The position numbers and the translations under genes were made by a program. The notes beneath the pieces were generated by a model that saw nothing but the letters and a program-made list of their open reading frames with translations, searched no databases and was not told the DNA's origin. From a virus, in IMG/VR virus record IMGVR_UViG_3300042485_000623, positions 1-39,786 of that record: DNA of 39,786 nt; one strand, written 5' to 3'. Below, in pieces: positions 30,901-39,041 of the stretch; position 1 is the first letter of the stretch; the number at the start of each line of letters is the position of its first letter.

Positions 30901-33391
30901 AAGCCATTTCTCCGGTTGAACTAGATAGGTCAAGACCGGCTTGGTATCTAGCAGCAACATCTTGGAAATACGAGTATCTGTTTAATGCAAAGTTCTTAGA
31001 GGCTTCAGTCATTTTGCCAACGCTGAACATGTTGGACAGACCTTTATCGTATTGAGATAAAACCATCCACTCAGATAGTACGTTGCGCTGTGGATAACCT
31101 AGGCGTACAAGAACGTCAGCCCGCCACAAACGATCTACTGTAGCCCATGTAGGCATAATCCATTCATCTTTAACCATACGGCTATTGAAAGCAATGGTTT
31201 CCCAAGTTCCCTTGTCGCTAGCAAATGCGCTCATGTACTTATCAAAGGCATCAGTGTCAATCATTGGAACTGCGTAATCTAGTTGCGACTCTAGAACTGG
31301 GTTAGAAATAAAAGTCTGGTTTGAGTCAACTGCAAAAACTTTATCTTGCTTAAACTGTTTTACGGCTAGAGCGCGATCTTGCAAAAACTTGTTGTAAACA
31401 AATTCCCACATTGGAATTTCTGAACCATCTTCCATTTTTTTCATGGTGTCAGCGATGCCATACTTTTCGGCGGTAGCTTTGATTACTTCTTTTTCGACTA
31501 CCTCTTCTAGGACCCTTTTGCGAGCCAAACCATCTTTAGCTGCTACGTAAGAATCCATCATTGAATTTTTTAGTTCAACATTTCCATCGAATACTGGGGT
31601 GTTGTCTAGAAATACCCTTAGTTCCTTAACGCCATCGTAGTAATCAAGACCGTCAACAGTTACAAGACCTGAAGGTTTTTCTAGGTTTAATCTATGTCCT
31701 ATCCACTGCGCTACGTAAACGGGCTTGTGTAAAGGAGACTTTTGTATTCTTTCCCACTTGAACTCAACATTTGGCTTTCTGCGTACAGCCAATGGTTTTA
31801 ATGTTCCGTCTTGAAGCCCAGCGCGCGTAATCGCTTTATTGGCGCGGTAGGACTCAATGATTGGGGATAGTTTTCCAGCATTAGATACAGGAACTCCAGT
31901 TAGAGATCCTACTAAACTGTTATCTGTTCTAAGCAACCGGTCTAAGTAAGTATCTTCATTACGTAGATCTAAAACGTATTCTGACAACTTAGCCTTTTGT
32001 GCGTTTAATCTTTTAGTTGTTAAAGGGTCATTCTCATTGATAGCACGCTGGATTATTACTTCTACGTCGTCCATCTTTGTCTGAGCAGCGTCAATCAATC
32101 TAACTAGGCTTTGCTGTTGATTGTAGAGACGGAAGTAAGCGGAAGCGTCAGATCCTTGTGCAATTAAAAGAACGTCAGTTACTGCGCCTTCTCCTTTTTT
32201 TGCAGCAGAGGCAAGGGCAACAGACAGGAACTCGCTATCTACACCAAAGTCTCGGATTGTTCGGTGAGCGTTAATTTCCTGCCAAGTCATTTGGCGATCA
32301 ACGATTTGCTTGACAAACTCTGCAACACCAGTAGCCAGCGTAGGCTTTGGTGCTTCTAAGCTATTTAATTCATCAATCTTTGTTTGGCGCTCTAGAACCT
32401 TGTCTTCAAGAGTTTTGACATAAGACCGGTAATCATCTACGAAAACTCCTACTGCCAGGTTTTCATCTAATAACTTTTTGCCGTCTAGTTCGCGAACGTA
32501 ATTAACTTCAGCTTTAATGCTGTCGTCAAACATTCTTTGATTATCTATTTCTTCTAAAACAGTTTTAGCGCGACTTAATTCTGGTGCTTCGTTTATTAAA
32601 GCAAGTTTTTCTTCTGCTACTGTCTGGCTAGCTTTTGCGTGAGTAGCCTGGTGTACGTTCCAATCACTTGTTTTAACTATTGACTCTGAACGGAAATTGT
32701 CTAAGTAGCGTAAACGACCTGCTTTAGCGACCTTTCCTACTCCTACCAGTGGATCAAATACAAGTTGCTTACCAACATCTAGCCCACCCGAAACGTTGCG
32801 GAAAACATTTTCAGCCCATGATGCTTCTGAAACTTTATTTCCAGCGGAATCTACTCTTTCCCCTGCTTCGTTGTATAAACGAGAGTAAATTCTTTCTCGC
32901 ATTTGATCGTTGTAAATGTTAATGTCAACGTTGTTAAGTTCAGCCAATGCGCCATAGTCAGGAAGCATGTTGTAGGTATTAGCAAAATTGTCGGCTATTG
33001 CCTGACCAAAAGAAATCTCTTTACGGCCATCCCAAGCGCGGGCAATAGCGTTGGTGTATTCATCTTCTTGGGAGTAAGTATCTGGGTTAGCCATAAGCGC
33101 TGCGAATCCAGCCGCTTCGTAAGTTGGTTGGTAGACGTACTTATCCAAAGTTGTAATAACTTCGGTTCCGGCAGTTTCTTGGTCGCCAATTACTAAGTTA
33201 TCGAACGTTTGTTCGGTTACCTTTTGGGCAGTGTCAGGAGACATACCTGCTTGTACTGCTTGTTTAGCAACTAGCCCTTGGGCTAAAGGAATTGTTGCAG
33301 TTGACTGCGCTCCAAAGGCTCTAAGTACATTTCGTCCAACGCTACCTAGCGCATTAGATCCAGATTCTAAAAAATCATCCCATAAACTCAA
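27902..33391 (-). CDS. Giant virion protein (1829 aa)
   Basis: By far the largest gene, 14% of the genome. The start is TTG at 33391 overlapping a stop as TTGA. The N-terminal 70 residues (SGSNALGSVGRNVLRAFGAQ) and an Ala-rich helix look like a membrane-active or DNA-exit segment. Long helical and coiled-coil parts follow (about 250-450). Around 755-790 is WRADVLVRLGYPQRNVLSEW, and near 1345 SIPVLAPFFQAQYSTFKRTG. Both recall conserved blocks of large phage 'polyvalent' or ejected proteins. I see no transglycosylase, polymerase or protease signature. It is probably packed in the head and ejected with the DNA. Confidence 0.8.
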   Translation of the reverse strand: MSLWDDFLESGSNALGSVGRNVLRAFGAQSTATIPLAQGLVAKQAVQAGMSPDTAQKVTEQTFDNLVIGDQETAGTEVITTLDKYVYQPTYEAAGFAALMANPDTYSQEDEYTNAIARAWDGRKEISFGQAIADNFANTYNMLPDYGALAELNNVDINIYNDQMRERIYSRLYNEAGERVDSAGNKVSEASWAENVFRNVSGGLDVGKQLVFDPLVGVGKVAKAGRLRYLDNFRSESIVKTSDWNVHQATHAKASQTVAEEKLALINEAPELSRAKTVLEEIDNQRMFDDSIKAEVNYVRELDGKKLLDENLAVGVFVDDYRSYVKTLEDKVLERQTKIDELNSLEAPKPTLATGVAEFVKQIVDRQMTWQEINAHRTIRDFGVDSEFLSVALASAAKKGEGAVTDVLLIAQGSDASAYFRLYNQQQSLVRLIDAAQTKMDDVEVIIQRAINENDPLTTKRLNAQKAKLSEYVLDLRNEDTYLDRLLRTDNSLVGSLTGVPVSNAGKLSPIIESYRANKAITRAGLQDGTLKPLAVRRKPNVEFKWERIQKSPLHKPVYVAQWIGHRLNLEKPSGLVTVDGLDYYDGVKELRVFLDNTPVFDGNVELKNSMMDSYVAAKDGLARKRVLEEVVEKEVIKATAEKYGIADTMKKMEDGSEIPMWEFVYNKFLQDRALAVKQFKQDKVFAVDSNQTFISNPVLESQLDYAVPMIDTDAFDKYMSAFASDKGTWETIAFNSRMVKDEWIMPTWATVDRLWRADVLVRLGYPQRNVLSEWMVLSQYDKGLSNMFSVGKMTEASKNFALNRYSYFQDVAARYQAGLDLSSSTGEMASSLLRSLTPKQFVWGDYEKFATDSIKLLEDQKQGMIDTAEELLGNPEFAGSGFVYPEAAIARIDEQINLEYRKLAEIAKRVAAKGERFGTQRSIAKTTVRIGPLEFAGVYEGPQGKATRALVSSGGRLNFDSSPIFSMLEEMGLARTGDFTGVHPTDDSYFASLATAVNQQFRGSRTAMQVISGKTDDEILEYLQTPAGKQELEKLNWTQDLTKAQKEGVDAPKDRKAGKPLPQKVVMGGEAVRVKVGETELGRPVYAYYPSRDAVQESLIVDKSQSIEANYLDFVKSMIDNYLPNEQMKTLVRERLATDTLGRGEGIVTTADLRIAARNAELKPIHGETFESSSIWRNPDTSLAEKTNAWITNVLFRRVFRVIGEYPEDAFVSTPFAQAVYTNKLDEIWKTWEANGITEPSDLDMAQAQTIARKWAVKQSREYLYRVIRKNSIGDSIPVLAPFFQAQYSTFKRTGKLSYRNPDKSARLIYAWNQINTNATEDSKGNRFLMFKIPPGFYDENGFSRSMPLALRNALKSQNEWRWSVNSFNLLMAGLRLEAPEVLPGQDEGTVEKIARWAKAGQSIIGVGPAVQVAANEIIKNNPALDAEATEVFGIPIPKREILELFASPYPSDKWYAPFQSAWNRRLASLATGDVKSEINGPSNNDFERTQVVMFQNHLDRIRTGEEQPLSDSPLKNNEMLWEMAAEEASAMLALRLSVNLTFGFIPSYEGPMTPYVELYRGYQTKYGVTAYDKWLEDYPDMGYIAISRSKNLAGSSASTDAVALRMEHSEMIEKAIADSGLPREEALAFVQMVTNKNVGAPVLRDPYASYWQKKTGDRVTLTAEEGFSNQQVRDGWAKFFTENENYDSELKARKISRYSNAAQGLNELKRKRLEDIGKQNPEWWQEYTALSGANSTVGFVRAMKVALDNEKFVSSLPEDSYWFDIEGIMNERDLLVEATRSMGKSTPSAEMKEKYGERIMPYLQNETAKYYFYKFLESDTFAVDQPE

Positions 33392-33525
33392 CTTTGAGTA
33401 CCTCTCAATGCGTCAACGATAACGTTATGATCTGGAACGTCAACGCCTGACAAATGCCACGCAAAGGGAGCATTTTCAAAACCAACAACTTCTAGGAAAT
33501 CTGAAAATTTACTGATACGTCTCAT
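33388..33525 (-). CDS. Hypothetical 45-aa protein
   Basis: This small protein begins MRRISKFSDFLEVVGFENAP. ATGA overlaps the preceding stop, and TTGA joins it to the giant gene. The tight tiling supports translation. It may serve to couple translation to the giant protein. No family is recognised. Confidence 0.65.
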   Translation of the reverse strand: MRRISKFSDFLEVVGFENAPFAWHLSGVDVPDHNVIVDALRGTQS

Positions 33526-33914
33526 TGAACTCTCAACCAACTAACAAATTCGCGGAACATTTCTGGAGCATCATCAGCCAACGCTTCTGCTTCAAATAAA
33601 GGCTGTAAGGATTTTAGTTTCTGTAGGTCAGTATTTTGTGATCTGCTCTGACTCATTCCTGCCAAAATGTCTTCGCTGGGACGTTGCGTTGGAGCAGTTA
33701 AAGGTATTGGGGTTACCTGCGGTTGCATAGGTGCTTGCGCTGGCATTGCCTGTGCTGGAGCCGCTTCAGGAACGGAAGTTGCAGCATTAGCCATAGGAAC
33801 ATCTTTTTGCCCAGCCATCAGCTTTGCTTTTTCTCCGTAAGCCATTTCTCCGCCAACTTTGTTGGCTAGATCTGTGCGGTTTCCGTAACCTTGCTTTGAT
33901 CTACCTCTAGGCAT
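33522..33914 (-). CDS. Small head protein downstream of portal (130 aa)
   Basis: The N-terminus is basic (MPRGRSKQGYGNRTDLANKV), the middle Ala/Pro/Gln-rich and disordered, and the C-terminus helical (LKSLQPLFEAEALADDAPEM). It shares its one-base junction with the portal gene. A flexible partner of the portal or the giant virion protein is likely. I recall similar MPRGRS-type proteins in this position in other small phages, but cannot name a family. Confidence 0.65.
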   Translation of the reverse strand: MPRGRSKQGYGNRTDLANKVGGEMAYGEKAKLMAGQKDVPMANAATSVPEAAPAQAMPAQAPMQPQVTPIPLTAPTQRPSEDILAGMSQSRSQNTDLQKLKSLQPLFEAEALADDAPEMFREFVSWLRVQ

Positions 33915-35704
33915 TATGCCCCCAGTGATGCTAGTAGTGCCTGCAAGTCAGGTGCAGGAGCGCCACCAGCGCCTTCAGGACCAGCTGTTGCACCTTCAGT
34001 AGCAGGAGGCAATGAGCCAGGTTGCTCCATACCCATGCCAGGAGCGCCCAAACCAGGTTGGGTTTCAGGACTACCAATTGGTGCTGCTGTAGCCTGACGT
34101 TCCTGAGCCATTTTATTAACCTTCTCTATTGCCTCCGCTAAAGGTAACTTATCACTAACTACGATGCTCATAATCTTGGCTAGGTCAGATGGAGGAATTG
34201 TTCCTGCCTGAGCCTGCTGTTGAACGGAAGCTAGTAGCGCCTGCTCTAGTGCTTCTTGCACAACACGATCATGTTCGCGCTCTGGATCAGCGATTAGTGG
34301 ATCGACTTCTTGGGCGGAGCGCTTGGACATGGTTCCAAGACCGATTCTCTGTCCGAGTCCGACAACAAGGGCGTTAGCATCCGCGCCAGCATACGAGTAC
34401 GTAACGGAGTTTTCGTCTGTTTCAAAATCCTTATTCGGGACATAATCGGCATGTTTGGCGTTGCGCGTGACATAGAACGAACGCCTTTGCTCGCCGAAAT
34501 AAGTTTTAGCAATTGCGATGGCACGTTTGTTCTCCTCTTGCATCGAAGCGGCTAGAATTTCTTGTGCTTCCTGTACAGGGAAGTCAACTACTGCGCTAAG
34601 AATGGCATCGCCACGCTTACCGGTACGAATGTTAGTTGTGGATTCTCCACCAAACTCGGCAGGAGTTCCAGAAGTAATACGCATAGAACGCTCAAGACGA
34701 TCAATCAATTGTCCAGAAGCAGTGCCTTGGGCTTGTCCAGCCTCGCGTAAATCTCCACCAGCAACCACGTTAACCATGCCAGTACGTCCATCGAACGGTC
34801 CAGAGATGAACTTAGCGGATTCGCCTGGGCGAGAGATCAAGTAAGTATCTGGGAAGATGCCACGCTCAACAGCGATAACTTCTAGAGCCATCAACTTAGC
34901 CTGCATTTGGTACATGCCAACAAGACCATCGAACTGACCCATTGGGCGATCAAGTGTGATGCGACCTGGGACTACGGCAGGGCAGATACCGGTTCGGTTA
35001 GGTACGCGCTCTAGTTCTACGTAAGCAGATCCTTGCATGTGTGTGGAGAATGGATCAGATTTCTGACCAATTACAGCCATTACAGTTACTTCTCCATCAA
35101 CGTACTCGACAACTTCAAAGATTTCGTGTGGAGCAGGAGTTTTACCATTGGTGTTCAACTGAGCAATGCGATCAGGATAATTTGACTGTAACCATTTGTA
35201 CGAACGACCAAAGGTAAAAATACAGTCCAGAGGAGTAATGTCGTCTGGATCTTCAGTAGGCGCTGCGTAGGTAGACAAAGGTGAGCGTAGTTCCCAACGG
35301 GCAATACCGCGTTTGCGATCTGGTCGCAGAACTACAGGGGATGATGCGTAGCCAATCATGTGGCGGGCGCGACGACGAAGTTTAAGTGGCATCTTGTTGG
35401 CTTCCCACCAACCAAGGGTTGCATCACGGCGAGTCGAAGCGCGCTTTTCGGAAGCACGATCTCCAGGCTTAATTGCTGGGAAGTACAAGTTAGGCATCAC
35501 TGAAGAAATACGCATAGCTGATTGGTCAAGACCGGTAGAGATAAGATTTGCTACAGCAGCTTGCTCCGAGCGATCCATTTCAGGAAGTGGCACAATAATG
35601 TCGCCGTTATAGGCATCGCGCAAACGAGCCATGTTACTTAGTAATGGAGATTGAGCCTGCTTGCGTTCTTGCAGCATCCCAACAATGTCTTCAACGCTTG
35701 GCAC
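33914..35704 (-). CDS. Portal protein
   Basis: This is a 596-aa protein. An N-terminal helix-rich domain includes DAYNGDIIVPLPEMDRSEQA and SAMRISSVMPNLYFPAI. A beta-rich wing follows, then the stem/crown region with AEFGGESTTNIRTGKRGDAI and a long helix (LSAVVDFPVQEAQEILAASM). The C-terminus is Pro/Gly/Ala-rich and disordered. It forms the dodecameric ring through which DNA is packaged and ejected. The order terL, small gene, portal supports the call. The start is GTG at 35704 (TAGTG). Confidence 0.85.
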   Translation of the reverse strand: MPSVEDIVGMLQERKQAQSPLLSNMARLRDAYNGDIIVPLPEMDRSEQAAVANLISTGLDQSAMRISSVMPNLYFPAIKPGDRASEKRASTRRDATLGWWEANKMPLKLRRRARHMIGYASSPVVLRPDRKRGIARWELRSPLSTYAAPTEDPDDITPLDCIFTFGRSYKWLQSNYPDRIAQLNTNGKTPAPHEIFEVVEYVDGEVTVMAVIGQKSDPFSTHMQGSAYVELERVPNRTGICPAVVPGRITLDRPMGQFDGLVGMYQMQAKLMALEVIAVERGIFPDTYLISRPGESAKFISGPFDGRTGMVNVVAGGDLREAGQAQGTASGQLIDRLERSMRITSGTPAEFGGESTTNIRTGKRGDAILSAVVDFPVQEAQEILAASMQEENKRAIAIAKTYFGEQRRSFYVTRNAKHADYVPNKDFETDENSVTYSYAGADANALVVGLGQRIGLGTMSKRSAQEVDPLIADPEREHDRVVQEALEQALLASVQQQAQAGTIPPSDLAKIMSIVVSDKLPLAEAIEKVNKMAQERQATAAPIGSPETQPGLGAPGMGMEQPGSLPPATEGATAGPEGAGGAPAPDLQALLASLGA

Positions 35705-35910
35705 TAAGCCTCCAGTAGTTTAACTTTCAAAGTTTCCAGTAACCCGATAAGAGTAATACCTTCAATACTACCAACATGATTACTACAAAGTGTAAAATCG
35801 CCGTCAGAATCAATCCCCCACAGAACACGAAGACCATAAGAAGGAATTTGTATGTCAGATGCTTCAGCGAGGTCAGCAAAGTCAAGAAAGGCATCCTTTA
35901 TCTGACCCAT
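35704..35910 (-). CDS. Hypothetical 68-aa protein between terL and portal
   Basis: This acidic protein begins MGQIKDAFLDFADLAEASDI, then a beta strand block (GLRVLWGIDSDGDFTLCSNH) and an acidic C-terminal helix. I chose ATG 35910, which overlaps the terL stop by 13 bases and has a GGTGGA site upstream; an ATG at 35928 is also open. The family is unknown. Confidence 0.65.
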   Translation of the reverse strand: MGQIKDAFLDFADLAEASDIQIPSYGLRVLWGIDSDGDFTLCSNHVGSIEGITLIGLLETLKVKLLEA

Positions 35911-37745
35911 CGGGATCCACCCATCCAAGAAGGACGTTTGAATGACACATTATTTTGACCCACATGGAAAAGTCTAGGGGCGTTCCATTGCAAGAACCAA
36001 TGAGACATTACGCAGTCGTCGGTTTTTCCCTCTGGCCAAGTGCTTAATTCAGTGATCATTGGCTCTATTTTCTTGCGCGAGCCATCCATTACAGCACCAG
36101 GTAAACGCACACGACCATAGCGATAATGCGGAGCAAGCGTCTGGACACCGTAATCTTCATCTGACTTATTCCTGTGAGTTGAGTGGGGAACGATGTTAAT
36201 GCCATTGATAGATTGCCAGCGCTTTACATGATCGTACTGCAAAAGGAAGCGCTGTGCAGCGTTTTGTTCAACGATTATGTAGGTAACTGGTTTACCCATG
36301 TCCCTAGCTCGGTCTACCCATTCATCCAAAAGCCCAGAGAACTTACCGTCAGCCTGATTCCAGTCTAAAAAGTCAGGAGCATCCATTGGACCGCGGTATA
36401 AATCAAGCAAATACTGGATTTCTGTCTCTGGGTTGTAAAGCCACCACTGGACAGCCCAGTTTTTAGTAGGGGATGGGTCAGCGGTGATAACGCTAAACCA
36501 GTCTCCACCTAGATTCTTAGGGATTTGTCCGATACCTCGGTTTTCATCCCAGCACCCTGGATGGGTTATCCCGTCAGAGTCAGTGCCGCCTTCAATCCAG
36601 ATTCTAGGAACTAGCTGGTTGTCAGCATCGTGGTCTTCTTGCTGGTACATAACCAGATAACGTTCTTCGCGGTTAGCCTTTACCCGCTGGAGTTCGCGCC
36701 AAGATAGTCGGATTGGATCCAATAAACAGCCATCAGGCCACGGCTTAGGGTTATCGTGCTTACCGGTACACAATTCGTCGTAGTGGGACTTGTAAACGAT
36801 GTGCTTGTACTTCTTAGGAGCATCATCAACAATCTCCCCTTCGTCGTCTACGTCAGTTAAATCAAGGACATAACGGTAAAGATCATCGGAGGCTAGTCGC
36901 TGTCCCTGTAGAATCAATAGTCCACCTGGTTCTAATCGAGACTCAGCTTCGTTCTCCCACCAAGTAGTTAAAGCGTCAAAATCGCCACGCATGGTCTTTT
37001 TATCCACAAGGTCGTCCCAGATGATGAAGTCGAAACGTCCACCAAGGAAACCAGAGTCCATACCGTAGGCAGTTACAGTGGATTCTTTATCATCAACAGC
37101 AACACCAGAGGATTGCTGGACTACAAATTCGGCCTTTGTCCACAGGTCGTTGTTGGCAGGTTTGAATAACCCGTAGTCCTTGGCCATAGTTGCAGTGGCA
37201 TCGGTAGCCAGACCCAGTTCAACTAGTTTGGGATCAGCTCGTACGGCTAGTTCACGTTCCAGAGTCCTACGAAGGCGGTTAGAGTACATTCTTGCTTGTT
37301 GCTCGGTACGGGAAGCTACCATTATTCGGATAGACCGGTCTCTGGCTATAAGCCATGCTGGGAGGTCGTGGGTGAACATGGTGGATTTACCCACACCAGG
37401 AGCGATGTTGATAACTAGGAACTCTTTTTGGGGAGATGCCAGTAGTTCAGTGATCTTGTTAGCAGCTTCTACCGACCATGGGGTGCTGGCTCTAGCCATG
37501 TACCGTTGACGGAAATAACCAAAATCCTCTAAAGCCCGTAAACCCTCCGGTGATGATCCAAGATCAATACTTAAACCCCTAGAAGCCATCAATCTGCTAA
37601 GGCGAGAGTCACGATTAGCCATCTGCCGTGTTACCGTAGAAACAGCAACTCCCACATCCTTAGCTGCTCGCTCTACTGAGTAGCCCTTCTCCCTAAGATC
37701 AAGGAACTTACCCCATACATCATCGTCTACTTGTCTGCCTGCCAT
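35898..37745 (-). CDS. terL: Terminase large subunit with N-terminal HTH domain
   Basis: This is a 615-aa protein. Residues 10-50 form an HTH (FLDLREKGYSVERAAKDVGV, then AVSTVTRQM), unusual for TerL. The ATPase follows: Walker A APGVGKST (115-122), Walker B FIIWDD (240-245), then SRTEQQ and the coupling region. The nuclease domain has TADPSPTKNW (D423), YIIVEQNAAQ (E493) and KTDDCVMSHW near residue 590. It pumps DNA into the capsid and cuts the concatemer. TAGGCT lies exactly six bases before ATG, suggesting a leaderless mRNA. Confidence 0.93.
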   Translation of the reverse strand: MAGRQVDDDVWGKFLDLREKGYSVERAAKDVGVAVSTVTRQMANRDSRLSRLMASRGLSIDLGSSPEGLRALEDFGYFRQRYMARASTPWSVEAANKITELLASPQKEFLVINIAPGVGKSTMFTHDLPAWLIARDRSIRIMVASRTEQQARMYSNRLRRTLERELAVRADPKLVELGLATDATATMAKDYGLFKPANNDLWTKAEFVVQQSSGVAVDDKESTVTAYGMDSGFLGGRFDFIIWDDLVDKKTMRGDFDALTTWWENEAESRLEPGGLLILQGQRLASDDLYRYVLDLTDVDDEGEIVDDAPKKYKHIVYKSHYDELCTGKHDNPKPWPDGCLLDPIRLSWRELQRVKANREERYLVMYQQEDHDADNQLVPRIWIEGGTDSDGITHPGCWDENRGIGQIPKNLGGDWFSVITADPSPTKNWAVQWWLYNPETEIQYLLDLYRGPMDAPDFLDWNQADGKFSGLLDEWVDRARDMGKPVTYIIVEQNAAQRFLLQYDHVKRWQSINGINIVPHSTHRNKSDEDYGVQTLAPHYRYGRVRLPGAVMDGSRKKIEPMITELSTWPEGKTDDCVMSHWFLQWNAPRLFHVGQNNVSFKRPSWMGGSRWVR

Positions 37746-37751
37746 GGTTGA

Positions 37752-37757
37752 AGCCTA
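37752..37757 (-). promoter_or_regulatory. Predicted leaderless promoter -10 for terL
   Basis: TAGGCT lies exactly six bases upstream of the terL ATG on the minus strand, with no clear ribosome site. The match to TAnnnT is weaker than at the holin and the regulator. Confidence 0.35.
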
Positions 37758-38282
37758 GCATTTGCAATAGATCTGGGGGGGTTCTAATAGACATACTCCC
37801 CCTATGGTGCTGTAGGCAGACCCCCAGTTAGTACCTACAGTAATCTAATCTGTAACTAACAATCCAAGTGTTAGGTAGGTGGGGGGGGATATAAAAGGAG
37901 TTACACCCCCCCTATTCATTAGGTGCGCCCCCCTCTTATAGCCATTGCAGGGCTTAGGAGCGCTATAGACGGGCGTAATCCAGGGGAATCAGGGAGAATC
38001 TAGGGAAATAGTTAACTATCGTTAGGCTTGCGCTATTGCTTAGGAATCCCCATCACCTGACCCAAAGCATGCTGCGGATGTATCAACCCGCGCACAATTA
38101 ACCCGCGCAACAATGACCCGAAAGAGAGTTCGGTTAGTTGCCCTTAGTTATCCGCCTACTTGATGAGAGCAAAGAGGCGCTAGAGACGAGCGACTTATGG
38201 GCGCTAGAAAAGACAAGCCCGCAACAAACAAACCACGCACCGAACCTGAACTTATTGCGCATTGCGCCACCGGAGCTTCGGG

Positions 38283-38317
38283 AAAAGAAAAACGCCCCAA
38301 CCAATCAAGGCGGGGCG
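38283..38317 (-). terminator. Strong intrinsic terminator of the join-spanning operon
   Basis: CGCCCC (38293-38298) pairs with GGGGCG (38312-38317), and on the minus strand it runs into TTTTTCTTTT. It lies 15 bases after the stop of the 38332-38553 gene and separates that operon from terL. Confidence 0.9.
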
Positions 38318-38331
38318 CGTTCCTTATTTAG

Positions 38332-38553
38332 TTATGAGGCAACTACATCCAAAAACAATAGAGCCTCCTCGAATCTTTCTTCGCGCTGGCAATCAGGGAA
38401 TTCGAAAGAGCAATCCCAATTCCAACAGTGAGTAACGAAGCAACCATCAGGACATAATGAACACATCGAATATTTAACGGGTGCGCCACAATGGAACCAT
38501 TCGCCCGAATCATTCTTAGTGAGAACCCCTTGGAAAATCTTAGGCGGAAACAT
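38332..38553 (-). CDS. Cysteine-rich zinc-binding-like protein (73 aa)
   Basis: It begins MFPPKIFQGVLTKNDSGEWF and has seven cysteines and several histidines in the middle (FHCGAPVKYSMCSLCPDGC, then THCWNWDCSFEFPDC), consistent with two zinc sites. A GAGG ribosome site precedes the ATG at 38553, which overlaps the previous stop by 14 bases. Last gene before the terminator. The function is unknown. Confidence 0.7.
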   Translation of the reverse strand: MFPPKIFQGVLTKNDSGEWFHCGAPVKYSMCSLCPDGCFVTHCWNWDCSFEFPDCQREERFEEALLFLDVVAS

Positions 38554-38890
38554 TTTGACCTCTTTCACATTCCCATTCGTCCAAATCTTCGTCATGTTCT
38601 GGACACGTTGCAAAATAGCCAAGAGTTACATCATCGAACGTAACAGGCGTTAGACATCTACTACATACCCACGGCTTATTTGAATTGGTTAAATCTTTAA
38701 GCGCATAAACAAACCCGCGCCAAGATCCCGCCATCGAATCGAAAGAAACCGTAAGCAAATCTTCGGTGACATCTTCGCCCACCTGTTCATATACCAAATT
38801 AAAGTTTTCATCCCACAATTCGGAGAGCGCTGTCATGGATTCCGCGACCAATTCCACCGCTGCGATTTGTTCCAGTGTTGGTTTATTCAT
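38540..38890 (-). CDS. Acidic hypothetical protein with a C-terminal zinc ribbon
   Basis: This 116-aa protein is mostly acidic helix (LEQIAAVELVAESMTALSEL, then VGEDVTEDLLTVSFDSMAGS). The C-terminal CSRC...CPEH forms a C-x2-C...C-x2-H zinc ribbon. The ATG at 38890 is chosen for its spacing of nine bases to GGAG; another ATG at 38896 is too close. It overlaps the preceding stop by 8 bases. No family is recognised. Confidence 0.75.
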   Translation of the reverse strand: MNKPTLEQIAAVELVAESMTALSELWDENFNLVYEQVGEDVTEDLLTVSFDSMAGSWRGFVYALKDLTNSNKPWVCSRCLTPVTFDDVTLGYFATCPEHDEDLDEWECERGQNVSA

Positions 38891-39041
38891 TTTCATTTTC
38901 TCCAAATTCTTTCTTAAATAGGTTCATTGCTTCTGTTATGCCGTAGCCGTAGTAGGTTTTCGCTACGCGGTGACCGTCGATAATGTCGGACACAATTACC
39001 GCGCCTGAGTGTTCAACAAGTGTGAAGATCGGATCAAGCAT
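38883..39041 (-). CDS. Small conserved-looking phage protein (52 aa)
   Basis: The sequence begins MLDPIFTLVEHSGAVIVSDI and continues KTYYGYGITEAMNLFKKEFG. The YYGY-x3-EA-x-LF-K-EF ending resembles a small domain found in many phages (a short beta-beta-alpha unit). The ATG at 39041 overlaps the previous stop by 8 bases. The function is unknown. Confidence 0.7.
   Translation of the reverse strand: MLDPIFTLVEHSGAVIVSDIIDGHRVAKTYYGYGITEAMNLFKKEFGENENE

Larger units (their letters stand above)
37746..38331. other. Non-coding, G/C-tract and repeat-rich region upstream of terL
   Basis: This is the main non-coding region of about 590 bases. Nearest terL are paired G and C tracts (G7 and C5 at 37774-37802; G8 and C7 around 37880-37915), the inverted repeat CTGTAGG/CCTACAG (37810-37816, 37834-37840) and a CTAAC/GTTAG stem. 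Further right are AACCCGCGCA twice (38085-38094, 38100-38109) and CCGCAACAAACA (38219-38230). A plus-strand frame of 44 codons lies at 38197-38331, but it overlaps the terminator. It could hold the packaging signal, promoters, or an additional replication site. Confidence 0.55.

Noticed and set aside
31086-31094. Isolated DnaA-box-like 9-mers near 24042, 31086 and 37008
   Set aside because: They are single boxes without iterons or AT-rich repeats. Only the cluster at 7243-7284 has origin-like organisation.
33231-35612. Several plus-strand open frames opposite the portal and giant protein genes
   Set aside because: They are shadows of genes with strong minus-strand coding evidence.
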